The position numbers were made by a program, and so were the translations under genes. Positions 9,112-17,099 of a stretch of 64,000 nucleotides of DNA are shown piece after piece (the first letter of the stretch is position 1; each line of letters starts with the position of its first letter). Where the stretch lies: the NCBI GenBank assembly GCA_018661465.1, contig JABJIC010000002.1:62001-126000 (forward strand), in the 5' to 3' direction. This DNA is from Gammaproteobacteria bacterium (lineage in GTDB: Bacteria; Pseudomonadota; Gammaproteobacteria; Pseudomonadales; Pseudohongiellaceae). The notes below the pieces were generated by a model. It was not told the DNA's origin. It saw only the letters and a program-made list of their open reading frames with translations, and searched no databases.

Positions 9112-10008
9112 GTGGCTATCGATCGATCAACACAACTAAGCAAGCAGGGCGACAGTTGGGTTGGTCGGTTTTCGGCTATGGCTAGCCCCTGTGAAATTCT
9201 GATGCATGTCAGTGATGAAATGCTTGCCGAAAAATTTTTACAAGTTGCGGCGAAGGAAGCCTGGCGCATCGAGGAAAAATACAGTCGCTATAGAGAAGAC
9301 AGTATTGTTTCTCAGATAAATGGTTCTGATGGCAAAGCAATAGAAGTGGATTCTGAGACCGCGCAGCTTCTGGATTTTGCGCTTCAGTGTTATGAGTTAA
9401 GCGGTGGTATGTTTGATATTAGTTCAGGAATATTGAGACAAGCCTGGCCTTTTAGTAATGCAAGCAAAGAGCCTTCCCAGGAACTTATCGATTCTCTCCT
9501 GCCATTGATTGGTCTTGAAAAAGTACAATGGAATACTCCGCACTTATCTCTCCCTCCGTGGATGCAAATTGATTTAGGTGGCATTGGCAAAGAGTATGCA
9601 GTTGACCGCACTCTGGGCTTGTTATTGGGCATTTCCGATTCTCCTATACTAGTTAACTTCGGTGGTGATATTGCGTGCAGTAGATGCCCTGATAGCGATA
9701 ATCCGTGGCGAATTGGGATTGAAGATCCCAAAGCTGCAAATGAGGCGCAACAACTATTGGAGTTAACTTCCGGTGCGCTAGCCACTAGCGGAAACACTCA
9801 ACGTTATTTGATATCCAATGGTAAGCGCTACGGTCATGTGTTAAATCCGAATACGGGTTGGCCTGTTGAAGGGGCGCCGCTGTCTATAACTGTTGCGGAG
9901 GCGAATTGTACGAGGGCTGGAATGCTGGCAACGTTTGCTATGTTGAAGGGTGAGGGTGCTGAGGATTTTCTTGAGGAGCAAGAGGTTAGGTATTGGGTGT
10001 TGCGATAA
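9112..10008 (+). CDS. apbE: ApbE-family FAD:protein FMN transferase
   Basis: The 298-residue protein has ApbE landmarks: MASPCEI near residue 23, the GGIGKEYAVDR motif near 159-169, SGALATSGNTQRY near 219-231 and HVLNPNTGWPV near 238-248. ApbE uses FAD and Mg2+ to attach FMN to a Ser/Thr of exported redox proteins. No signal peptide or lipobox is visible, so this copy may act in the cytoplasm or be incompletely exported. The start is GTG 9112 with AGGATAA about 9 bases upstream, 31 bases after the DUF3570 stop, so it belongs to that cluster. A possible acceptor in the window is the FMN-binding protein at 18669-19241. Confidence 0.9.
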   Translation: MAIDRSTQLSKQGDSWVGRFSAMASPCEILMHVSDEMLAEKFLQVAAKEAWRIEEKYSRYREDSIVSQINGSDGKAIEVDSETAQLLDFALQCYELSGGMFDISSGILRQAWPFSNASKEPSQELIDSLLPLIGLEKVQWNTPHLSLPPWMQIDLGGIGKEYAVDRTLGLLLGISDSPILVNFGGDIACSRCPDSDNPWRIGIEDPKAANEAQQLLELTSGALATSGNTQRYLISNGKRYGHVLNPNTGWPVEGAPLSITVAEANCTRAGMLATFAMLKGEGAEDFLEEQEVRYWVLR

Positions 10009-10082
10009 TCACATGCCTAAAAGATGAGTGTTATTTTCTGCCGGCTCTACTATAGAAAACTGTAAGTCCCCTTCGGGTCTTT

Positions 10083-10451
10083 CTAAGCCTGCAGTTTATA
10101 TTCTTGTATCAAAGGCTCTACTGGGATATCCCAAGCACCACTGATTAATCTGATCTGCTTGAGACTGAGCGGTCTTAGTTTTTTAAGAAGCTCAGAGGCT
10201 CGCGGCCTTGAGTTAAGCAAATCAGCGAGGTCTTTTTGATCGTAGCCTCGAAACTCCATCACGTTCTTAATAAACTCTATGGGATCCGGTGCATCTATTG
10301 GGTGGTTAATTTCCTCATATGCATGAACCAGAGTCGCTAGAATTTCAAGTTCATCTCCTTCTGGAGTGTTGGACTCGGCGTCTATTAATAACTCGATTCG
10401 GGCTATCGCCGCTTTGTAATCTTTCTTTGTATGGATCGTACTAATATCCAT
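10083..10451 (-). CDS. higA: HigA-like antitoxin (helix-turn-helix)
   Basis: The 122-residue protein has a helix-turn-helix in its C-terminal half (DQKDLADLLNSRPRASELL, about 75-93), typical of HigA antitoxins that bind the partner toxin and repress the shared promoter. It follows the toxin gene by 30 bases on the same strand, the usual higBA order. A strong site GGAGGGG precedes the ATG. Its N-terminal part is acidic and helical and probably contacts the toxin. Confidence 0.85.
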   Translation of the reverse strand: MDISTIHTKKDYKAAIARIELLIDAESNTPEGDELEILATLVHAYEEINHPIDAPDPIEFIKNVMEFRGYDQKDLADLLNSRPRASELLKKLRPLSLKQIRLISGAWDIPVEPLIQEYKLQA

Positions 10452-10481
10452 TATGTTCCCCTCCGTGAAGCTCCGTAGTGT

Positions 10482-10775
10482 CTAAACTGTTGTAGCGTCG
10501 ACCTTGTCGTATTCTTTATGTGTTCCTATAAATCGTATGTAAGCAATTTTGTATGGGTAGTTAAACTTCACAATGAGCCGGTAATCGTTACCGCGGATAT
10601 TAAACACGATTCGATTGTCGGCGATAATGCTGGCCGCCACGAAAGTGTTCTTAACATCTTGGGGCGTTGCCCAAATTGCGCTCTTTGCTATCTGGTGCCA
10701 CGACTTGAGAGGCTGTTCTGTTTCGGCGTGTCCTTGCCAGTAATCTCTCAATGTTCCTTTTGAAATGATTCTCAT
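10482..10775 (-). CDS. higB: HigB-like toxin (RelE/HigB superfamily mRNA interferase)
   Basis: The 97-residue basic protein matches the HigB_toxin group: MRIISKGTLRDYWQGH at the start, SWHQIAKSAIWATPQDVK, then NRIVFNIRGNDYRLIVKFNY and IRFIGTHKEYDK at the end. Such toxins cleave mRNA on ribosomes until neutralised by HigA, encoded next. AGGGAA lies 9 bases before the ATG, and a good promoter with an embedded palindrome lies upstream. It looks intact. Confidence 0.88.
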   Translation of the reverse strand: MRIISKGTLRDYWQGHAETEQPLKSWHQIAKSAIWATPQDVKNTFVAASIIADNRIVFNIRGNDYRLIVKFNYPYKIAYIRFIGTHKEYDKVDATTV

Positions 10776-10799
10776 AACAGCAGTTCCCTAATAGGGCTC

Positions 10800-10828
10800 A
10801 GTATAGTATGTTCCCCGTTCGGGAACAA
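10800..10828 (-). promoter_or_regulatory. higBA promoter with embedded operator
   Basis: On the minus strand, TTGTTC (10828-10823) and TATACT (10805-10800) are separated by 17 bases, a good sigma70 promoter. The spacer and -35 overlap the inverted repeat GTTCCC-CGTTC-GGGAAC (10810-10826), a likely HigA operator. A further GTTCCC half-site lies near the toxin ribosome binding site. Confidence 0.7.
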
Positions 10829-10922
10829 GATGAATGATGATTATATTTCTAATGCTTATCAGAAGATTACGCTTCGATACGAAGTTAGGCTGAACATCTA
10901 AACGATAAAAGTAAGGGCTTGC

Positions 10923-11084
10923 ATGAAACTGTGTGTAGAAATATTCCAGCTAGAAGGGCGCGATACCTGGTTAGTGACAGTATTTAATGATGCGGGAAAG
11001 ACAGGAGGCTGTAATAGGGGAGATGCGGGTTACGATTGCTTCGTGGTTGGTGTAGCTAATAGGAAATTCGGGGGATCAGAGTGA
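10923..11084 (+). CDS. Possible small protein, unknown
   Basis: A 53-codon frame opens with ATG 7 bases after AAGGG. The product begins MKLCVEIFQLEGRDTWLV and contains GYDCFVVGVANRKFGG. The sequence after its stop, in another frame, reads CGDYISGWHDRFVVGLSK, which resembles the last part of this protein. That hints at a decayed longer gene or an internal duplication. I do not recognise a family, and coding status is uncertain. Confidence 0.3.
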   Translation: MKLCVEIFQLEGRDTWLVTVFNDAGKTGGCNRGDAGYDCFVVGVANRKFGGSE

Positions 11085-11195
11085 TTTGATATTGACTGTG
11101 GAGATTATATTTCTGGATGGCACGATAGATTCGTAGTTGGCTTAAGCAAAATGCATACCTTTTTGGAATCGCATTTCAATTTTTAGTGTTTCTTT
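11085..11195. other. Intergenic, possible gene remnant
   Basis: A short AT-rich stretch. Part of it reads as a protein-like segment similar to the end of the preceding small frame; otherwise I see nothing. Confidence 0.25.
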
Positions 11196-11272
11196 GATTC
11201 GGGTTTGAGCTTAGCTCAAATCCTCACCCCTGCGGGGCGCCGCTGGCGGCGTCTGCGGAGCTTCGCTCCTTT
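11196..11272. repeat. Single copy of the 77-bp multi-hairpin repeat
   Basis: It has the same order of palindromes as the 6303-6567 array: TTGAGC-TTA-GCTCAA, CCCC-TGC-GGGG, CGCCGC-TG-GCGGCG and GGAGC-TTC-GCTCC. Differences lie mainly in the loops. It sits next to the tRNA-Arg terminator. Confidence 0.85.
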
Positions 11273-11285
11273 CGACCAGAAACAA

Positions 11286-11329
11286 CACATACAAAAAAGC
11301 CCAGCATAAGCTGGGCTTTTTTGTATGTG
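11286..11329. terminator. Long palindromic terminator for tRNA-Arg
   Basis: Twenty-base arms close on loop ATAA (11306-11309), with a GC core GCCCAGC/GCTGGGC and flanking A6/T6 tracts, so it can end transcription from either side. Read on the minus strand it follows tRNA-Arg directly and overlaps its CCA end by two bases. Confidence 0.8.
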
Positions 11330-11404
11330 GCGCACCCGGCACGATTCGAACGTGCGACCCCCTAGTTCGTAGCCAGGTACTCTATCCAGCTGAGCTACGG
11401 GTGC
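11328..11404 (-). tRNA. tRNA-Arg (anticodon ACG)
   Basis: A 77-base cloverleaf with encoded CCA. The acceptor stem pairs GCACCCG with CGGGTGC and the discriminator base is G. The D arm contains AGCTCAGCTGGATAGAG, the anticodon stem is CCTGG/CTAGG with loop CTACGAA giving anticodon ACG, and the T arm contains GTTCGAATC. It reads CGU/CGC/CGA after A34-to-inosine editing, which needs TadA elsewhere. It closely resembles E. coli tRNA-Arg(ACG). Confidence 0.96.
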
Positions 11405-11533
11405 GTAATCTCAAAGCCTGTGTGCTTCGAGGGGCGGTATTATAGCGAAATCCATGATTTTTCATAGACTTAATTCACTCAAACCAGTCTTTGCTTCTGT
11501 TCGATGAATATTATCTGTAATACACTGCGTTTC

Positions 11534-12199
11534 ATGAAAAATCTGACAAAAATCACCTCTCAAATAGCGCTTCTCTCCTTATTAAGTCTGTCTGTCACCG
11601 CATGTTCGGATAATGGCGGTTCAGGCGTGGTTATGGAGCCTGCAAGCCCTGAAAGTGCACCCGCTGGTGAGGCTGTAGCTGCCACCGGCGATTATGAAGC
11701 TGGCGTCAATGCTGCCTTTGAAGGAAATTACGATATTGCCTTCCGGGAGTTCTCAATCGCGGCCGAAGAGGGCCTCCATCTCGCTCAATACAACCTGGCC
11801 ATTCTCTATTTCTTTGGTCAGGGCGTGGAGAAGGACATCGATCAGGCGTTTAAATGGACCGAGGCGGCTGCTAACCAGGGGCATGTTGCAGCGCAGTTTA
11901 ATTTGGGAAGTTTGTATTACACAGGCGATGGCACCTCAGTTGATCGCGATAAAGCGGTCGAACTTTATGAATCAGCTGCAAATGCTGGTCACGGGGAAGC
12001 GGCTTTTGTGTTGGCTACCATGTATGACGAAGCTGATCATGTTGATGGCGATCCTGTTCAGGCGCACGCTTGGGCGAACCTTGCTATAAGTAATGATCAT
12101 GGCGAAGCGTCGGAATTGATTGATTCTCTTGAGCAGGAGATGACTGAGCAGCAATTGGGCGAGGCGCGTCGTATATTTGCTCGTTGGCAGATTCAGTAG
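11534..12199 (+). CDS. Sel1-repeat lipoprotein
   Basis: The 221-residue protein has a lipoprotein signal (LSLSVTAC, Cys24). Several Sel1/TPR-like helical repeats follow from about residue 50: AAEEGLHLAQYNLAILYFFG, AANQGHVAAQFNLGSLYYTG and AANAGHGEAAFVLATMYDE. Such proteins act as protein-binding scaffolds at the cell envelope; the partner is unknown. ATG 11534 is preferred because it places the signal at the N terminus; an in-frame ATG at 11504 also exists, and neither has a strong ribosome binding site. Confidence 0.82.
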   Translation: MKNLTKITSQIALLSLLSLSVTACSDNGGSGVVMEPASPESAPAGEAVAATGDYEAGVNAAFEGNYDIAFREFSIAAEEGLHLAQYNLAILYFFGQGVEKDIDQAFKWTEAAANQGHVAAQFNLGSLYYTGDGTSVDRDKAVELYESAANAGHGEAAFVLATMYDEADHVDGDPVQAHAWANLAISNDHGEASELIDSLEQEMTEQQLGEARRIFARWQIQ

Positions 12200-12288
12200 A
12201 TAGAATTCACTCCGCTAGCTGATTGTGTACATCAACTTTTTATTACGGGGCACATAACCCCGTTCTCAAATAAGACGTTCTCACATAA

Positions 12289-12318
12289 AAAAAGGAGGTC
12301 CAGCTGGACCTCCTTTTT
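12289..12318. terminator. Bidirectional terminator
   Basis: A perfect 15-base inverted repeat, AAAAAGGAGGTCCAG and its complement, lies between convergent genes. A weaker hairpin ACGGGG...CCCCGT (12245-12263) precedes it. Confidence 0.8.
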
Positions 12319-12345
12319 CTTTATCTACCTAGCTTAAATCGTTTC

Positions 12346-13101
12346 CTAGTTGTTGGGTCTGGTGATCGCATAAGAACGCCACATAGCTGGGAAATTGCAT
12401 ACGGTGAAAGGATTATCCAAACCCTGCGTCGGATTAAGACCATTACGAGTCAATTCTTGCCTCGCAGCCATGGCTGCAGCCGTCGCAGGAACAGAAGCGA
12501 TTACAACCGCGTTGCCAGTTCTATTTTGTACTGGACCAACCTGACGAGAAATAACCTGCATGAGCGAGCTATCTCCTGCAGCTTTAAAGTTGGCAGCAAC
12601 CCCTGCTGCGAAACGATAGCCGTCGGCAATAGATTTTCCTGGTTGTAAATTACAGAAGCGTGTTGTCATTAAGGTGTCATCACCCGTGAACCCATCGTTG
12701 TCAGGAATCTGGTGATAAGTTGAGAGTGCGTCACTAGCACTACATGTCATCATGTCCCCTGGCCGAACTGCTCGCGCGAAAACAGGATTACCCGATCGAT
12801 TCGCCTCCATGTCTGCGATGTAGTTTGTCCAGCTTCCGTGATACCACGCAATTTGAAAGTCATAATCGGTTTCATAGTTATTGTTGTGGTGAAGAGCCTC
12901 ACGGAAGAACACAGGGCTTGCTGAAGTTTCCGTTCTCGGAAGTGCTCGCCCCCAAGCGACAACTTCTGACATCGAGACACCTTCGTTGAGTGCACAATTG
13001 AGCGTGCGAACGACTGCGCCGGGAGGCATTTCTTGAGCGAATGTAGTGCAACTCATTAACGAAGCAACTGCTATAGAGCTAAATATTGATATTTTTTTCA
13101 T
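12346..13101 (-). CDS. Secreted protein of unknown function
   Basis: The 251-residue protein has a signal peptide ending near TTFAQE, after AAGGAA before the ATG. The mature chain has four cysteines (in TLNCALNEG, DMMTCSASD, RFCNLQPG and FTVCNFPAM), suggesting two disulfides in the periplasm or outside the cell. It is rich in aromatic residues. I do not recognise a domain, although the repeated NLQPG/ALNEG-type segments following cysteines suggest two related halves. It is monocistronic, between a terminator and a long upstream region. Confidence 0.6.
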   Translation of the reverse strand: MKKISIFSSIAVASLMSCTTFAQEMPPGAVVRTLNCALNEGVSMSEVVAWGRALPRTETSASPVFFREALHHNNNYETDYDFQIAWYHGSWTNYIADMEANRSGNPVFARAVRPGDMMTCSASDALSTYHQIPDNDGFTGDDTLMTTRFCNLQPGKSIADGYRFAAGVAANFKAAGDSSLMQVISRQVGPVQNRTGNAVVIASVPATAAAMAARQELTRNGLNPTQGLDNPFTVCNFPAMWRSYAITRPNN

Positions 13102-13488
13102 TGTTGTTTCCTTAGTTCTAGACTATTTAAACGATTAATCAAAATCGCCACTTTACGTTCATTTTATTATTTCTAGATTTTCACTAACGGATACTATTTG
13201 GCCACTCCGTGGCTCATCACTTCTCTGCAAATACTCCGTAGATTGCAGACTAGGCCTATTAACTGCTGTTATCTATGGGTTTCGTAAACCATGTTTATAT
13301 ACACAGTTGTCGTATGTGAACTTTTTGACCGAATGTTCATATTTTGCGGGGCTCTACGAGGAGTGCAGTGAAGTTTGTGGTATCCTGCAAATTGCGCCGA
13401 AAAGCCAGGTGTTTCAAATATGAATAGGGTGCGCATATGCTATTTTCAGCATCCAATTGATTTGCTCGGCATCATGCATGAAAAGTTC
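13102..13488. other. Intergenic region between divergent genes
   Basis: About 390 AT-rich bases between the unknown secreted protein and the metal-responsive promoter. I see no gene of note and no terminator. Confidence 0.4.
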
Positions 13489-13519
13489 TTGACCTGTGAG
13501 CGGGTCACAGGTTTATGCT
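13489..13519 (+). promoter_or_regulatory. MerR-family type promoter/operator
   Basis: TTGACC (13489-13494) and TATGCT (13514-13519) are separated by 19 bases, the long spacer typical of promoters activated by MerR-family regulators. The spacer is filled by the perfect inverted repeat ACCTGTGA-GCGGG-TCACAGGT (13492-13512). It lies 60 bases before the permease ATG. No merR-like gene is in the window, so the regulator must be encoded elsewhere. Confidence 0.75.
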
Positions 13520-13579
13520 ATCTATTGTGAGCGACGGGAATCCTATTAATTATTTACACTCCAAAATGAGAAAGCGGAA

Positions 13580-14668
13580 ATGAGTTCAGACTCTGATACT
13601 ACTCAAGACCACTGTGGGCATTGCGACAGCTCAGAGCAGGCTAATAGCGGTGCTAAACGAATAGACTGGATATTCTGGGTCTCTCTAAGTGGATCAATAA
13701 TTCTCTATCTTTTTTATTGGCTTCTACTCGGATCTGTTACGCCACCGGAATGGCTGCACACTTTATCGCACTCGGTTTTTGAGTTGATAAATACGGTCTG
13801 GTGGGGAGTTGCCATCGGAATTGTAATGATCGGTGTGCTTGGCAGGATACCAAGAGAGTTTGTTATGAGTGCCCTTGGCACCAATCAGGGGTTTAAGGGA
13901 ATTCTTCAAGCTACCCTGGCTGGCGTGCTGCTAGACCTTTGTAACCATGGCGTATTGATGGTGGGAGCGAAACTGTACGAAAGAGGCGCAAGCATCGGGC
14001 AAGTTATCGCTTTTCTGGTCTCTAGTCCCTGGAACTCCTTTTCGTTGACTCTGATATTAGTTGCTCTAATTGGCCTACCTTACACGCTGGGTTTTATTCT
14101 TCTTTCAATGATTATCGCGGTAATCACTGGAGTGATATTTGATTTCTTGGTTCAGCGAAATATTTTACCTGATAACCCTCGGCAGATAGATATTCCAAAA
14201 GGGTTTAGATTTTGGCGAGAAGCGCGCAAGAGTTTTTCAAATACAACTTTTTCATCAGCCTATTTAGGATCAATGCTGATAGATGGGATAAAGGACTCAA
14301 GAATGGTAGTTCGCTGGATTCTTTTCGGTGTTTTACTGGCGAGTTTAATTCGAGCTTTCATTCCCGCCGAAGTATTTGAAAATTTCTTTGGCCCGACAAT
14401 ACTTGGTCTGGGATTGACTATCGTATTCGCTACGATTCTCGAAGTTTGTTCCGAAGGCTCAACTCCCATCGCGGCAGATATGCTAACGAGAGCAAATGCC
14501 CCCGGTAATAGTTTTGCCTTTCTCATGGGTGGGGTGGCCACGGACTACACAGAAATTGTCGTATTAAGAGATACGACTAAGTCTTGGAAGGTCGCGATGT
14601 TTCTGCCGCTGATCACTTTACCTCAGGTGATTGCTCTTGGTTGGCTCATTAATACCTTTGCAGTTTAG
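13580..14668 (+). CDS. UPF0718/ArsP-family permease, probable metal efflux
   Basis: The 362-residue membrane protein has about eight hydrophobic segments in two related halves, as in the permease family PF03773. Signature blocks are ATLAGVLLDLCNHGVLMVGAKLYERGAS near residues 112-139 and EVCSEGSTPIAADML near 288-302, each with a conserved Cys. The N terminus carries HCGHCDS (about 11-17), a candidate metal-binding site seen in Cu/Zn efflux members of this family. The MerR-type operator upstream supports induction by a metal or thiol stress. Which ion is moved is not determined. Confidence 0.82.
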   Translation: MSSDSDTTQDHCGHCDSSEQANSGAKRIDWIFWVSLSGSIILYLFYWLLLGSVTPPEWLHTLSHSVFELINTVWWGVAIGIVMIGVLGRIPREFVMSALGTNQGFKGILQATLAGVLLDLCNHGVLMVGAKLYERGASIGQVIAFLVSSPWNSFSLTLILVALIGLPYTLGFILLSMIIAVITGVIFDFLVQRNILPDNPRQIDIPKGFRFWREARKSFSNTTFSSAYLGSMLIDGIKDSRMVVRWILFGVLLASLIRAFIPAEVFENFFGPTILGLGLTIVFATILEVCSEGSTPIAADMLTRANAPGNSFAFLMGGVATDYTEIVVLRDTTKSWKVAMFLPLITLPQVIALGWLINTFAV

Positions 14669-14845
14669 GTAACAATTGTTTGTTGAGTTTTTGGTTTCTA
14701 GTGGAAGCAGCCTCGCTGTTTTTCGAGATTCAATAGCTGATCTAAATACCTTGCACTTGCCCTAAATCTCTATACCCTGAACCACTCAAGAGTTGTCATT
14801 TAGTCAGATAGCTTCCTTAGCCATGCCGGACTATTAGGATAAGCA

Positions 14846-15505
14846 ATGACACTACCTCTTCGAGTCAGTTACCAAACCGTCGAGTTTGGCAAAACCGACA
14901 TTCACCTTTGTACGCTTCGTGATAAACAGGAATACAGTGACCCCGAGGGCATTGCGGAGAGCTTAGGTATATCCTCATCCCTATGGCCTTTGTTTGGAGT
15001 GATCTGGCCTTCGAGCCTGGTGCTTGCCCATCACATTTTGGATTATCAAACTGAAGGTAAACGAATTTTGGAGATCGGCTGTGGTATGGCCTTGTCCAGC
15101 TTATTGCTCAATAAACAAAATGCTGACATTACGGCAACTGACTATCATCCAGAAGTTGAGTTATTCCTGAAACGAAATGCAATCCTCAATGAAGGAAATG
15201 TAATTCCGTTTGAGCGCACTAGCTGGACCGATGAAGAAGATAAGCTGGGTCGATTTGATTTGATCATAGGCAGTGATGTGCTCTATGAAGATGGCCATGT
15301 TGAGCAGTTGGCTGGTTTCCTGAATTATCATGCCAAACCCAACTGCGAAGTTATTTTGGTGGACCCCGGACGTGGTAGAAAGACTAAGATGGGAAATCTA
15401 ATGACTGAGTACGGTTTTGTGAGCTCGGAAGAAAAACCGGAGCACACTGACTATCTTAAAGATGCATTCAAAGGCTATATCCTGACCTTCCGACGCGAGG
15501 CTTAA
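14846..15505 (+). CDS. Class I SAM-dependent methyltransferase (lysine methyltransferase-like)
   Basis: The 219-residue protein has SAM-binding motif I (ILEIGCGMALSSLLL, about 73-87), the acidic TATDYHPEV strand and GSDVLYEDGHVEQL, features of the Methyltransf_16 group that includes protein-lysine methyltransferases. It has no signal peptide, so it is cytoplasmic. AGGATAA precedes the ATG. Its last 4 bases overlap the convergent tRNA-binding protein gene. The substrate is unknown. Confidence 0.78.
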   Translation: MTLPLRVSYQTVEFGKTDIHLCTLRDKQEYSDPEGIAESLGISSSLWPLFGVIWPSSLVLAHHILDYQTEGKRILEIGCGMALSSLLLNKQNADITATDYHPEVELFLKRNAILNEGNVIPFERTSWTDEEDKLGRFDLIIGSDVLYEDGHVEQLAGFLNYHAKPNCEVILVDPGRGRKTKMGNLMTEYGFVSSEEKPEHTDYLKDAFKGYILTFRREA

Positions 15506-15855
15506 CCGGCTCGGGTACCATTGGGCACGGGGCTCTCTGGTTGAGAAAGTACCGGAGTGATGCCATCTTCATAACCAATATCGAAAAGCATGCCTTCGGA
15601 GACTTCGCCGTGAATTTTTTGGGGAGCTAAATTCACAACGAATAAAGCCTGTTGACCCTCAATTTCAAATGGGTTCTCTCGCTCTTGTTTGATACCCGCC
15701 AGGATATTTCGTGTGTGGTCACCAAAATTCACAGTAAGTCGCATTAGTTTGTCAGCGCCTTCAACATCTTCGACCTTTTCTATGGTGCCAACTCGTACAT
15801 CAATTTGTTGAAAGGTGTCATAAGGGATGATGGGTTTGATCTCCGCTACTTTCAT
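15502..15855 (-). CDS. CsaA/YgjH-like tRNA-binding domain protein
   Basis: The 117-residue protein is a single OB-fold tRNA-binding domain (PF01588): IDVRVGTIEKVEDVEGADKLMRL near residues 18-40, NILAGIKQ and LFVVNLAPQKIHGEVSEGM. The domain is also found at the end of methionyl- and phenylalanyl-tRNA synthetases; free-standing copies bind tRNA or act as chaperones. The C-terminal extension ends PNGTRAG. It overlaps the convergent methyltransferase gene by 4 bases. Confidence 0.83.
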   Translation of the reverse strand: MKVAEIKPIIPYDTFQQIDVRVGTIEKVEDVEGADKLMRLTVNFGDHTRNILAGIKQERENPFEIEGQQALFVVNLAPQKIHGEVSEGMLFDIGYEDGITPVLSQPESPVPNGTRAG

Positions 15856-15873
15856 AATACTTCCTTTGTTTCC

Positions 15874-16815
15874 TTATTTGATTTCCAGACACATGAGATC
15901 TTCGGCAATAGTTAGCGGACCTGTCCATACCTGTTTTAAAGCATCAACATTGTTTTCAATGTTTTGATTAGACATCAAATGGCTTAATACCAGCCTGCCC
16001 ACATTGGCATCGCTGGCGATCTTGCCCCAGACGCTGGGCTTGGCGTGTAGGTCGCCACGGCCACTGCCGTCTTCATTGCCCGCGAAATGTACTACTAATA
16101 CATCAACACCCTGTACAAACTCAGTAAAGGAAGGATCGGAGCCATTCTGGTCGCTGCTGAAGGCAATGCTGCCCGCACTTGTCTCAACTCGATAGGCGAG
16201 AGTTGGAACATCGCCATGGGGCACACCCTTGGCGCTGATGGTCATGGAATCACTGCTGAGAACTTCAGTTGCAGGCGAGCCTACATCTATCATTACCGAA
16301 TCAATATCAAAGCGCTGGTTGAGTACTCGAAATACCCCATTCGGCCCTAACAACCCATCGAGGTATGCATCCACTGAAGGAAATTCCGCACTGCCGCTCG
16401 GTCCTGATATGGTCAGCTCGCCGTTCTGGGGCCAGAGCAGGGCAGGCAGTTCTGCTGAATGGTCGGGATGAAAATGACTGAGGGCTAATAGCTCTAGATC
16501 TTGCAGGTTGGCGCCTGCCTCATGAAAGCGGGCGAAGGTGCCGCCACCTGCGTCCACCATTAACCTGCTCTGTCCATCTATCCACAGTAAATAACCTGCA
16601 GACGCTCGACCGCTACCGAAGGGACCGCCAGAGCCGAGAATTTGCAACTGAACACCATTAGCAGAACATATCGATTGCGCTTGGGCTGACGTGGCGAATG
16701 CTGTTATTGCCAGGGCCATCGCAAAAGGTCTAGTCAAAAATATTGAGAGGAGACTGAATAGCCTTACTGCAAGCGATCTGCAAGGTTTGGGATTGGTGAC
16801 TACTGGTTGACTCAT
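15874..16815 (-). CDS. Exported MBL-fold metallo-hydrolase, RNase Z-like subgroup
   Basis: The 313-residue protein has zinc motif SHFHPDHSAELP near residues 112-123 and an N-terminal QILGSGGPFGSGRASAGYLL block, as in RNase Z/sulfatase-like MBL proteins. Later motifs are GVPHGDVPTLAYRVE, the aspartate strand AFSSDQNG and the terminal VLSHLMSNQ. The N terminus is unusually long before a signal core (MALAITAFATSAQAQS), with a strong AGGAGAAGG before the first ATG. Export is likely, so a tRNA-processing role is unlikely. The substrate is unknown. Confidence 0.8.
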   Translation of the reverse strand: MSQPVVTNPKPCRSLAVRLFSLLSIFLTRPFAMALAITAFATSAQAQSICSANGVQLQILGSGGPFGSGRASAGYLLWIDGQSRLMVDAGGGTFARFHEAGANLQDLELLALSHFHPDHSAELPALLWPQNGELTISGPSGSAEFPSVDAYLDGLLGPNGVFRVLNQRFDIDSVMIDVGSPATEVLSSDSMTISAKGVPHGDVPTLAYRVETSAGSIAFSSDQNGSDPSFTEFVQGVDVLVVHFAGNEDGSGRGDLHAKPSVWGKIASDANVGRLVLSHLMSNQNIENNVDALKQVWTGPLTIAEDLMCLEIK

Positions 16816-17099
16816 GGGTGACCTTCTCCTGCATTGTTACTGGGTCATTTACTGGGTGCTATATTACTAAGTACTAGATCAATAGAAACTACATTCAGCG
16901 CTGGGTGAGTACTTAATAGGCTAGAGCGGCAAGAAGGCGTTATCTAATGGCATGATCTATAAGGGTTTATTCCCATTCAGATGTATGCTTAGATGAAACT
17001 CCTGTAGTGTCAGATATCCTTACCAGTGCGGAGTTAAATCTCGAAAAAGAGCATAATCCCTTATTCATTACACTCTATAACATTCTAAAAAGGTGTGAC

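Noticed and set aside
10060..10085. Terminator between apbE and higA
   Set aside because: CCCCTTCGGG followed by TCTTTCT gives only a 3- to 4-bp stem, too weak to call.
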